DNA from: Roseiarcus sp963842835
GTDB lineage: Bacteria; Pseudomonadota; Alphaproteobacteria; Rhizobiales; Beijerinckiaceae
Direction: 5' to 3'
NCBI GenBank assembly: GCA_963842835.1
Contig: CAWJIB010000007.1
Span: forward strand, 496,001-560,000
DNA: 64,000 nucleotides
The notes beneath the pieces were generated by a model. It ran no database searches and was not told the origin of the DNA. It saw only the letters and a program-made list of their open reading frames with translations. Made by a program: the position numbers and the translations under genes. Within the stretch, counting starts at the first letter, position 1; every line of letters begins with the position of its first letter. Shown one piece after another: positions 45,586-53,358 of the stretch.

Positions 45586-46004
45586 AGACGATCGTCTTGC
45601 GAGGTCGTTGCGTCGTTCCCGGAGCGGCCGCGGGAACGGCGTTGGTGAGCCGTGAAGCGATTTCCGGCTGGGGTGGCATGGACTTCAACACCGGCGTGAT
45701 CACGGAGCGGCGACATCCGCTGCACGGCCAGAGCTTCGCCGGCAAAGTGCTGGTCTTCGTCGGCGCGAAAGGCTCGTCCGGTTGGTCGCATTATTTCAAT
45801 CTCGCCAGGCACAGCGGCGTCGCTCCCAAGGCGATGATCTTCAACCGGATGAGCACGAAGGCGGCTCTCGGCGCCGTCGTCAGCCGCGTTCCGTCGGTGA
45901 CCGACCTCGAGCAGGACCCGCTCGAAGTCATCGAGACCGGCGATTGGGTCGAGGTCGACGCGACGGAGGGTTTGATAACCGTGACGAAGGCGGGGCCTAA
46001 GTGA
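45582..46004 (+). CDS. Aconitase X swivel (small) subunit
   Basis: The 140-residue product is the DUF126 swivel domain: VLRGRCVVPGAAAGTALVSREAISGWGGMDFNTGVITERRHPLHGQSFAGKVLVF, then KGSSGWSHYFNLA and PKAMIFNR. The ATG overlaps the large-subunit stop (ATGA), which ensures equal synthesis. The SG-SS segment holds the serine that corresponds to the substrate-binding site of the aconitase swivel. Separate subunits define the bacterial two-gene AcnX type. Confidence 0.9.
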   Translation: MKTIVLRGRCVVPGAAAGTALVSREAISGWGGMDFNTGVITERRHPLHGQSFAGKVLVFVGAKGSSGWSHYFNLARHSGVAPKAMIFNRMSTKAALGAVVSRVPSVTDLEQDPLEVIETGDWVEVDATEGLITVTKAGPK

Positions 46005-46579
46005 CCTTGGGCGTTCGGCGTTGAATTAGCGCGTCTCGGGCCCGGCCCCAGCAACCGCCGACGCCATCCCGGGCGCCGATTCTGAGCCGTTATGTGAAGC
46101 TTGCCGATCGCTGGGGCCGATCATCGGCCCGCTATGCGTGTCACCGCTCGGCATCCCCAGAGATTCATGGATCCTCGATTGACTTGGCGTTTCTTGAACG
46201 AGCGTCGCTATTTTGTGTAATTGGCGGAGAGGGAGGGACAAAACGCCAGCTCTATACAATCAAGCAAAATCAGATGCTTATCAGCGTACGGGGCGACTTT
46301 GTGTATCACTCTTAGTACCCATAAGATCGCAGTTCGGCTCGCTCCGTCAACAGAAATATTGAACCCACTTCCTCCGCTTATCGATCTTGCGTCGTGATAC
46401 CCAAAAGGCGGGTGAGACGGTCCCGCGCTGGCCGCCAGTTGCACAGCCTTGTGCCCCAAACGTCGAGGTGGCCGTTGCGCCATTCGGGTCATCCAAGCCT
46501 TGGATGCGAATGGCCGGAACGGGTCGAAGCTCTAAAAAGGCGGGGGGGCGCGTCGGCGGCGCCAACTTGCGGACCCGAA
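46005..46579. other. Non-coding stretch after the aconitase X operon
   Basis: I see no gene in these 575 bases. The part from about 46170 to 46400 is clearly AT-richer than its surroundings, which suggests foreign or decayed sequence. Frames crossing it carry no recognisable motif. Confidence 0.45.
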
Positions 46580-46610
46580 GCCCCGCCCGGAAATCCGAGC
46601 GGGGCGTTTT
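46580..46610. terminator. Hairpin between the aconitase X side and DUF736
   Basis: GCCCCGC (46580-46586) pairs with GCGGGGC (46599-46605). The inner CGGA/TCCG extends the stem past one mismatch, and GTTTT follows on the plus strand. It lies 13 bases beyond the DUF736 stop. The T-tract orientation suits plus-strand transcripts, but it may act in both directions. Confidence 0.55.
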
Positions 46611-46622
46611 GGCGGGTTCGGC

Positions 46623-46946
46623 TCACTCGCCGCTGGCTTTGCGGCTACGGGACCAGATGAGGGTGTAGCCTTCGCCGTCCTCGTCGTCGAAGAGGTTGGC
46701 GTAGATCGGAGCGTTGAAGCTCGGATCGTCCAGCTTGACCGAGAGATAGTCGCGGCCCTCGTTGGAGCGCTTCGACCAGGCGGCCCCGATCTCGATGCGG
46801 CCGACATAGACCCGATGACTGGGGGCGTTGTCGTTGGCCCGGGTGGTCTCGGGGACGATGCGGACCCCCTTGGTCTGGACGCTCAGGGTGACGATCGCGC
46901 CCTGGAATTCGCTGCCGGACTTCTTGAAGGAACCGATGTTGGCCAT
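46623..46946 (-). CDS. DUF736 family protein
   Basis: The 107-residue product matches DUF736: MANIGSFKKSGSEFQGAIVTLSVQTKGVRIV, RVYVGRIEIGAAWSKRSNEGRDYLSVKLDDPSF, and a final DEDGEGYTLIWSRS. Function is unknown; the family is very common on alphaproteobacterial plasmids and integrative elements, where it often lies with conjugation and antirestriction genes. AGGAG precedes ATG 46946. It marks this stretch as accessory DNA. Confidence 0.9.
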   Translation of the reverse strand: MANIGSFKKSGSEFQGAIVTLSVQTKGVRIVPETTRANDNAPSHRVYVGRIEIGAAWSKRSNEGRDYLSVKLDDPSFNAPIYANLFDDEDGEGYTLIWSRSRKASGE

Positions 46947-47950
46947 GTCACTTCTCCTAAGTTGTTCCGAGCCCGCGACCATCGCGGCCTCGATGGCGAT
47001 CGGAAGGCCGAAGGCGATCGACGACGCACCCGTAGCTCGGGGTCCCCGTCGCGCCTGCGCGATGGGGTGAGCCGGGCCGGAGCGCAGCAGAGGATGGCGG
47101 CGGGAGACTTTCTTGCCTCGCGAGGAATGGGCGAAGCCCAGGGGAAGAAAGTCGATCCGGCGCCGTTGCGGCCCAGGCGATCGAGGCGCAGCCGTCCTTC
47201 GGCCAGATCAAGCCATGGAGAGGCCGTGTGGTCCGCGCGCCGAACAGCATGCCCGGGAGAAGACGTGGCGGACGTCGATTGCCTTGCACAAGAGGTCCGG
47301 CTTTCCAGGCGAAGATAAGACACCTCGGCGTTCAGACGGGATGCCGCCAGAAACTGACCAACCGGTGCGAACGGCGACGCCGCCAAGGGAACATCTCTCT
47401 GTCGGACTAGAGGCGCTGGCCAGCCCCAGCGTTTCAGGAACCGCCACGCTCCCCGTCACGCGGACGAGCGTTCATGGCGCCGAAATCCGCCAACCAATCG
47501 ACGATGAAGCGCGGGCTCACCCGTTCTTGGACGCGGCCGCCAATCGAAGCGATGCCGCGCCCGCCAAAACGCCCCGATCGAGATGCGGCGGGGCGAACGC
47601 GTCATGCGCGCGCAGGCCGCGCCGCCGCCAAGAACAGCGCCGACGACGGCAAAGACCTCGCGCCAGACTTCGGATGGCGCCCAGATTTGCGCGAGCCCGA
47701 GCGTCGCGTAGTTGCAGCGATGGCGGATGGCACGGCAAAGATGGGACCGACCGCGCAGATGGGCCGCGTGCGGGACCGTTGCGAAGGCGAACTGGCCAAT
47801 CGCACGGGTCGCCCCGCCGGCTAGGAAGCCGACAATTAGCGCGCCGATCACACCCGATCCATCATGGAATGCGGGAAGGCCGAAGACGGTGAGCGGCGGC
47901 GCGAAAGTCCGATGAGGACATCCGCGCCGCCGGATGTGAGCATCGCCCCT
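46947..47950. other. One-kb stretch without an intact gene in the DUF736 region
   Basis: No intact gene is convincing here. On the minus strand between 47456 and 47851, pieces of a membrane-protein-like sequence appear in alternating frames: IGALIVGFLAGGATR and ATLGLAQIWAPSEVWREVF in one, ICAVGPIFAVPSAIAAT in another. This suggests a decayed small hypothetical gene with frameshifts. The remainder is low-complexity GC-rich sequence. Confidence 0.35.
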
Positions 47951-48121
47951 TCACGGCAGGTAGGGGTCGAACTCGTGCACGATGAGATCGAGGTCGCCGT
48001 CGTATTCGCTCGTCTGCATGAAGCCGAAGCCGTCGCCGGCCTGGAAGACGATGACGCAGACCATCAGGCTGGTGGCGAGGTTCCAGCCGCGGGCGTAAGC
48101 GGTGCTGAGGGCTTGAGACAT
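47951..48121 (-). CDS. Small hypothetical protein of the DUF736 region
   Basis: The 56-residue product (MSQALSTAYARGWNLATSLMV, then IVFQAGDGFGFMQTSEYDGD and an acidic end LIVHEFDPYLP) has an AGGAG ribosome-binding site ahead of ATG 48121. Its composition is protein-like rather than random. I believe similar small proteins accompany DUF736 on alphaproteobacterial mobile elements, but this is recollection, not a search. Function is unknown. Confidence 0.55.
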   Translation of the reverse strand: MSQALSTAYARGWNLATSLMVCVIVFQAGDGFGFMQTSEYDGDLDLIVHEFDPYLP

Positions 48122-48808
48122 TGTTCCGGCTCCTGTCTGGAGGCGGGGACCATCCCCGCGCGACAGGCGCCCGATGTGTCCGGCCCATGGCCGCAATCAC
48201 CGCTCAGGCGAAGCCGACGAGGCCGCACGCTCGCGTAGCGGACCCCTCGCGGGTTGATGGCGTCAGGCCATGGGCTGGACCAAGGATCAGCGCTACTGGA
48301 AGCGGGGTGGCGCCGCCGACTCGGGAGCCGATGTTTCCAGAACCTGAAGCCCTCGTTCCGGCTCGGCTCGGCCAAGCAGCCATGGTCGAATTGCGATCAC
48401 GGCACGTTCTTCGGCGATCCGGCTGACCTCATGTGGCGATGCGGAGAAAGACCGAGCATTGTCGAAACTCGTGGGAACGGAACACGACGCAGTCTAGAAG
48501 CGACAATCCGACACTTGGCCGCCGATTCGGCTCGTCGGCCAACTGTGGTCGTCAAGCACTCGGCGACGAACAACCGCAATGAGCCGGTTCCGGTCATCTG
48601 CGTTGGCGGAACCGAGCGTGAGATTTTCACCAGGGATCGTGATGGGCATCTCGTCGAGATGGCTCCGTCCGTCCTCATGAAGGCCGGACTCTAATTCTCC
48701 GTGGATGAAATCCGTAGGGGCAGGTCGAAGAGAATTGAGGATCTCGATTCGGTTATCACGGAGCCTCCGACCGTCGAGCTGAAATCGCCGCCGCCGTGGG
48801 ATCGCCGA
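48122..48808. other. Poorly coding stretch between the DUF736 region and the BKACE operon
   Basis: No supported gene is seen in these 687 bases. A plus-strand frame ending at 48694 has a protein-like last 50 residues (VVVKHSATNNRNEPVPVICVGG and DRDGHLVEMAPSVL), but its upstream part is not, so it may be a remnant. Codon use does not match the neighbouring operons. Confidence 0.35.
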
Positions 48809-49684
48809 TCATCCGGCGAAGCGAGGCTCCGGCACGCCGCGAATCCCGAGACCGTGGATCGCGAACAGGCTGCCGCGCAGCACGCCGTCGCCGGGAAAAC
48901 GCGGCAGCGGCGGCTTGGCCATCGAAGTCACATAGAGAACGTCGAGGTTCGGGCCGCCGAACATTACGCTGGTGACCTTCTTGACCGGCATCTCGATCAC
49001 CCGGTCCGTCGATCCGTCGGGCGCAAAGCGCACGAGCTTGCCGGCATAGACCTGCGCGCTCCACACGAAGCCGTCGGCGTCGACGGTCGCGCCGTCGGCG
49101 GCGCCGCCGCCCGACATGTCGATCTTGGCGAAAGTGCGCCGATTGGCGACGGCGCCGGTGTCGAGATCGTAATCATAAGCCCAGATCTCGCCGGACCAGG
49201 TATCAGCGAAGTAAAATGTCCCGCCGTCGGGGCTCCAGCATGGTCCGTTGGAGACGACGATGCCGTCGTCGAGCTTGTGCAGCGAAAGATCGGGATCGAG
49301 CCGGTAAAGCGCGCCGTTCGGCCCCTCCTCCATCGTATCCATCGAGCCGGCGACGAAGCGCCCGCGCTTGTCGACCTTGCCGTCGTTGATACGGTTGTTC
49401 GGCTTGTCCGCCTCGGGATCGACGATGAGCCGCGTTTCGCCGGTCTTGAAATCGAGAAAGTGGAAGCCGTTGGCGAGAGACAGCACTGCGCCGCCTTGGC
49501 TTCGCAAGGCCATCGAGCCGATCGGCGCCGGAACGTCCCAGGCCCTGACCTCGCGTCCATCTTCCGTGCAGCGGAAGACGTTGCAGCCGAGGCTGTCGAT
49601 CCAATAGAGCCGCTGCTCCTGGACGTCCCACAGCGGGCCTTCGCCCAGGATGGTCTTCACGTCGACCAAGACTTCGATCCGCAT
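48809..49684 (-). CDS. SMP-30/gluconolactonase family protein, BKACE operon copy 2
   Basis: The 291-residue lactonase shows LGEGPLWDVQEQRLYWIDSLG, NRINDGKVDKRGRFVAGSMD, NGPCWSPDGGTFYFADT and DGATVDADGFVWSAQVYAGKLVRFAPDG, covering all metal-site segments. ATG 49684 follows GAGGAGG. It is the last gene of the operon and a close paralogue of the gene just upstream (49717-50595). Two lactonases may serve two anomers, ring sizes or sugars. Confidence 0.92.
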   Translation of the reverse strand: MRIEVLVDVKTILGEGPLWDVQEQRLYWIDSLGCNVFRCTEDGREVRAWDVPAPIGSMALRSQGGAVLSLANGFHFLDFKTGETRLIVDPEADKPNNRINDGKVDKRGRFVAGSMDTMEEGPNGALYRLDPDLSLHKLDDGIVVSNGPCWSPDGGTFYFADTWSGEIWAYDYDLDTGAVANRRTFAKIDMSGGGAADGATVDADGFVWSAQVYAGKLVRFAPDGSTDRVIEMPVKKVTSVMFGGPNLDVLYVTSMAKPPLPRFPGDGVLRGSLFAIHGLGIRGVPEPRFAG

Positions 49685-49716
49685 GCCGTCCTCCTCGTTT
49701 TGTTTTCGCCGCGAGC

Positions 49717-50595
49717 TCAACCCTTGAAGCGCGGCTCGGGCAGGCCGCGCACGCCGAGGCCGTGTACCGCGAAGAGGCCGCCCGCTTCCCGTTCCCTTGG
49801 CGCCGCGCCGTTCACGACGCGCGCCATCGAAGTGACATAGGCGATGTCGAGATCGGGCCCGCCGAAACTGAGACTGGTCGTGCTTTCGACCGGCAGGCCG
49901 ACGACGCGGTCGAGCCGTCCATCCTGCGCGAAGCGGGCCAGCTTGCCCTCGTAGACCGACACGCTCCACACGAAGCCCTCGGCGTCGACCGTCGCGCCAT
50001 CCGGCAGGCCCTTCAGGCCGTTTTGCGGAAATGAGCAGAAGGTTCGCCGGTTCGTCGCCTCGCCGGTGGCCGGATCGTAGTCGTAGGCCCAGATGTCGCG
50101 CGTATAGGTGTCGGTGAAATAGAAGATGCGACCGTCGGGGCTCCATGCGGGCCCATTGGAGCAAACGACGCCCTGTTCCAGTCGGTGCGCGGATCCGTCC
50201 GCGTCGAGGCGAAACACGGAACAAATCGGATCGCGCTCTTGATAGTCCATATAGCCCGCGACGAATCGGCCCTGGCGGTCGACCTTGCCGTCGTTCATCC
50301 GGATGCGCGGCTTGCCCGGATCGGGATCCACAAGTTTTCTCGTGGAGCCCGTCGCGAAGTCCAGGGTGTAGAAGCCGTCGCGCAGCGCCAGCACCGCGCC
50401 GCCGCGTTCACGCAAGGCGAGCGAGCCGATATGTTCGGGCACGCTCCAGACGCGCTGCGCGCCCCCTGAAGCGTCGCAGGAGTGAACCTTCGCGCCGAGG
50501 CTGTCGATCCAATAGAGCCGCTGCTCGGCTACATCCCACAGCGGGCCCTCGCCGAGTTCAGCGCGGCCGTCGATCAGGAGTTCGATGCGCAGCAT
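49717..50595 (-). CDS. SMP-30/gluconolactonase family protein, BKACE operon copy 1
   Basis: The 292-residue lactonase shares with its neighbour the LGEGPLWDVAEQRLYWIDSLG start, RMNDGKVDRQGRFVAGYMD, NGPAWSPDGRIFYFTDT and PDGATVDAEGFVWSVSVYEGKLARF. The start at ATG 50595 has a GGGGAG ribosome-binding site at good spacing; ATG 50607 does not. It follows the BKACE gene by 33 bases. Confidence 0.92.
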   Translation of the reverse strand: MLRIELLIDGRAELGEGPLWDVAEQRLYWIDSLGAKVHSCDASGGAQRVWSVPEHIGSLALRERGGAVLALRDGFYTLDFATGSTRKLVDPDPGKPRIRMNDGKVDRQGRFVAGYMDYQERDPICSVFRLDADGSAHRLEQGVVCSNGPAWSPDGRIFYFTDTYTRDIWAYDYDPATGEATNRRTFCSFPQNGLKGLPDGATVDAEGFVWSVSVYEGKLARFAQDGRLDRVVGLPVESTTSLSFGGPDLDIAYVTSMARVVNGAAPREREAGGLFAVHGLGVRGLPEPRFKG

Positions 50596-50628
50596 GGCGC
50601 TCCCCACGATTCCCAGCGTTTTCGATTG

Positions 50629-51561
50629 TCAGAACGCAACCTTATCCCCGCCCTTCAGCGACAATATCTCGCGGGCTTCGTCGGGCGTCGCCACGGCGAG
50701 GCCGAGCCCCTCGATGATCTGGCGCGCCGCGCGCACCTGCTGGGCGCTCGAGTTGGCGAGCTTGCCGGCGCCCGCCCATAGCGAATCCTCCAACCCGACC
50801 CGCACATTGCCGCCCATCGCGGCGGACTGCGCGGCGATCGGGAGCTGGCTGCGGCCCGCGCCGAGGACCGACCACCGGTACTGATCGCCGAACAACCGGT
50901 CCGCCGTGCGCTTCATGTGCAGGACGTCCTCGGGATGCGTCCCGATGCCGCCGAGTATGCCAAACACCGTCTGCACGAACAGCGGCGGCTTCACCAGGCC
51001 GCGCTCGAGGAAATGCGAGAGATTATAGAGGTGGCCGGTGTCGTAGCATTCGAATTCAAAGCGCGTTCCCGCGTCGCCGAGCGTCGCCAGGACGAATTCT
51101 ATGTCCTTGAACGTGTTGCGGAAAATGAGATCGCGCGAGTTCTCGAGCGCTACCGGCTCCCATTCGTGCTTGAACGTCTTGAAGCGGCGCAGCATCGGAA
51201 ACAGGCCGAAATTCATCGAGCCCATGTTGAGGGAGGCCACTTCCGGCTTGAACATCTCCGCGGGCTTCACGCGCTCTTGCACGGTCATGTACGGCGCGCC
51301 GCCGGTCGTCAGATTGATGACGACGCCGCAAGCTTGCTTGATGCGCGGCAGGAAGCGGGCGAACGCCTCGGGCGACTGGTCCGGCTTGCCGGTCTCGGGA
51401 TCGCGCGCGTGCAGATGGACGATGGCGGCGCCCGCCTCGGCCGCGCCGATCGCGGCGGTGGCGATCTCGTCGGGCGTGACCGGCAGATACGGCGACATCG
51501 ATGGCGTATGGATCGCGCCGGTGACCGCGCAGGTGATGATGACTTTTGAATTCGTCGCCAT
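50629..51561 (-). CDS. BKACE family (DUF849) beta-keto acid cleavage enzyme
   Basis: The 310-residue product is a zinc-dependent TIM-barrel enzyme of the 3-keto-5-aminohexanoate cleavage family. VHLHARDPETGKPDQSPEAF holds two zinc histidines (49 and 51), followed by VINLTTGG and the FGILGGIGTHPEDVLHM region. BKACE enzymes transfer acetyl-CoA to a beta-keto acid, yielding acetoacetate and a new acyl-CoA. The gene directly follows a 3-hydroxyacid dehydrogenase gene, the enzyme type that would make the beta-keto substrate. Confidence 0.92.
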   Translation of the reverse strand: MATNSKVIITCAVTGAIHTPSMSPYLPVTPDEIATAAIGAAEAGAAIVHLHARDPETGKPDQSPEAFARFLPRIKQACGVVINLTTGGAPYMTVQERVKPAEMFKPEVASLNMGSMNFGLFPMLRRFKTFKHEWEPVALENSRDLIFRNTFKDIEFVLATLGDAGTRFEFECYDTGHLYNLSHFLERGLVKPPLFVQTVFGILGGIGTHPEDVLHMKRTADRLFGDQYRWSVLGAGRSQLPIAAQSAAMGGNVRVGLEDSLWAGAGKLANSSAQQVRAARQIIEGLGLAVATPDEAREILSLKGGDKVAF

Positions 51562-51592
51562 GGGTTGAACTCGCTCTCGTTGGTGTGTTCCT

Positions 51593-52540
51593 TCAGCGTC
51601 CGATATCGCGGTCGGCGCGTCGTTTGTGAGCGGCCAGCGCCATCAGGCGCCGGTCGCGCCAAGTCTGGCGCTCGCCGAGACGGTTCGCGGGCAAAGCGGC
51701 GCGGCGCTCCGCCTCGATCGTTTGAAGGACCGGCCCGGCCCAATCGGCGCGCCATTGCACGGTCGGGAAGATGGCGGCGTAAATCGACTGATAGCGCTCG
51801 ACGTAATCGCGCACGCCGGCCGGCGCGTTGAGGTCGATGGTTTCGAACGGGCCCATGAAGGACCAGCGCAACGCCAGCCCTTCGCGGATGCCGACATCCA
51901 CGTCCTCGGCCGAGGCGTAGCCCTCGGCGACCAGGCGGAACGCCTCTTCGAGCAAAGCGCCCTGCATCCGGTTCATGACGAAGCCGTCGATTTCGCGTTT
52001 CATCACGATAGGGGCATGCTCGGCCGCGCGCAGCAGGGCGGCGGTCCGCTCGACCGTGGTCGGCGCGGTCCAAGGGGCGGGGACGATCTCCACCGCCGGG
52101 ATGAGGTAGGGCGGGTTGATGGGATGCACGACGAGACAACGATCGCGTCCGGCCAGCGTCTCGGTGAACTGCGAGGGCAAGATCGCCGAGGTCGAGCTCG
52201 CCAGCGTAGCGTTGCGCCCGGCGACGACGTCGAGCCGGGCGAATATGTCGCGCTTGAGCGCGACGCTCTCCGGCGTGCTTTCCTGCACATGCTCGGCGCC
52301 CTCGAGCGCTTCTTCCAGGGTCGCCGCGACATGTATCCGGCCGAGAATTTCGGCGGGCGCCGACCCGTTGAGAAGATCGTATTTGTGGAGATCGGGCAGC
52401 AGGCTCTCGATATAGGCGAGCGCCGCGGCGGGAGCGTCGGCGAGTTGGTCCCACAGCATCGCTTCATGCCCCGCCCGCGCGAAGCTGATCGCCCACGCGC
52501 GACCGATGAAGCCCGTCCCGACAAGAGCGATTTTCGCCAT
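51593..52540 (-). CDS. 3-hydroxyacyl-CoA dehydrogenase-family enzyme (L-gulonate 3-dehydrogenase/carnitine dehydrogenase type)
   Basis: The 315-residue product has the NAD loop VGTGFIGRAWAISFARAGHEAMLWD and the catalytic histidine region CLVVHPINPPYLIPAVEIVPAPWT. The C-terminal helical domain starts MKREIDGFVMNRMQGALLEEAFRL, and the family's GLALRWSFMGPFETIDLN motif follows. This short form includes lambda-crystallin/L-gulonate 3-dehydrogenase and L-carnitine dehydrogenase, which oxidise free beta-hydroxy acids. Start ATG 52540; an alternative is 52555. In this operon an aldonate is the likelier substrate than carnitine. Confidence 0.9.
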   Translation of the reverse strand: MAKIALVGTGFIGRAWAISFARAGHEAMLWDQLADAPAAALAYIESLLPDLHKYDLLNGSAPAEILGRIHVAATLEEALEGAEHVQESTPESVALKRDIFARLDVVAGRNATLASSTSAILPSQFTETLAGRDRCLVVHPINPPYLIPAVEIVPAPWTAPTTVERTAALLRAAEHAPIVMKREIDGFVMNRMQGALLEEAFRLVAEGYASAEDVDVGIREGLALRWSFMGPFETIDLNAPAGVRDYVERYQSIYAAIFPTVQWRADWAGPVLQTIEAERRAALPANRLGERQTWRDRRLMALAAHKRRADRDIGR

Positions 52541-52551
52541 GCGCGCACCCC

Positions 52552-53343
52552 TCAAAGGCTTTCGACATTGCCGTCGACGCCGATCGACTGTCCCGATAGA
52601 TTACGCCCGGCTTCCGACGCCAGGAACAGCGCTGTCGCCGCAACGTCCTGGGCGGTCACCATACGCCGGAGCGAGACGCGCTCGACATAGGTCTTCTCCA
52701 TCTCCGCATAGGAGACGCCGACCTGTTTGGCGCGCGCCTCGATGACCCCCGACATCCGAGTTCCCTCGACGATGCCGGGAAGGATCGCATTGACCCGGAT
52801 ATTGGCTGGGCCGAGTTCCTTGGCCAGACTTTGGGTGAAGCCGATAACGCCCCATTTGGCCGCCGAATAGGGCGTGCGGAACGCGTAACCGAAGCGCCCC
52901 GCCGCCGACGAGAGATTGACGATCGCGCCGCCGCCGGCGGCTTTCAGCAAGGGGACCGCGTGATGAGCGCACAGGAACTGGCCCGTCAGGCAGATATCGA
53001 TGGTGCGGCGCCAATCGGCGGGCGCGATGTCCTCGACGCCGCCGGTCGGCCCGGCGATGCCGGCATTGTTCACCAGCACGTCGAGGCCGCCTAGCCGAGC
53101 GCGCATCTCGGCGAACAATCGCTCGACGTCGGCCTCCGAGGAGACATCCGCCTTGCTGCGCCCGGCTTGCGGCCACGCCTTGGCGAAATCCGCAAGGAAC
53201 GCGTCGGAGACGTCGCAGATGTGCACCCTCGCGCCATGGGCGACGAATAGGTCGGCAATGGCGCGCCCGATGCCCGACGCGCCCGCCGTGACGAGAACGC
53301 GCGTTCCCGGCTTGAGAGAGATTGTGTTGGGCGGCTGCGGCAT
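52552..53343 (-). CDS. SDR-family NAD(P) oxidoreductase
   Basis: The 263-residue product has the cofactor loop VTAGASGIGRAIADLF, LVNNAGIAG, the serine in NLSSAAGRFG and YSAAKWG as the YxxxK pair. CDVS after beta-2 fits NAD. Its gene lies 15 bases after the permease gene and 11 before the 3-hydroxyacid dehydrogenase gene. In the operon it is the natural candidate for oxidising the imported sugar at C1 to the lactone. Confidence 0.92.
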   Translation of the reverse strand: MPQPPNTISLKPGTRVLVTAGASGIGRAIADLFVAHGARVHICDVSDAFLADFAKAWPQAGRSKADVSSEADVERLFAEMRARLGGLDVLVNNAGIAGPTGGVEDIAPADWRRTIDICLTGQFLCAHHAVPLLKAAGGGAIVNLSSAAGRFGYAFRTPYSAAKWGVIGFTQSLAKELGPANIRVNAILPGIVEGTRMSGVIEARAKQVGVSYAEMEKTYVERVSLRRMVTAQDVAATALFLASEAGRNLSGQSIGVDGNVESL

Positions 53344-53358
53344 AGGTCTTTCCCCCGT

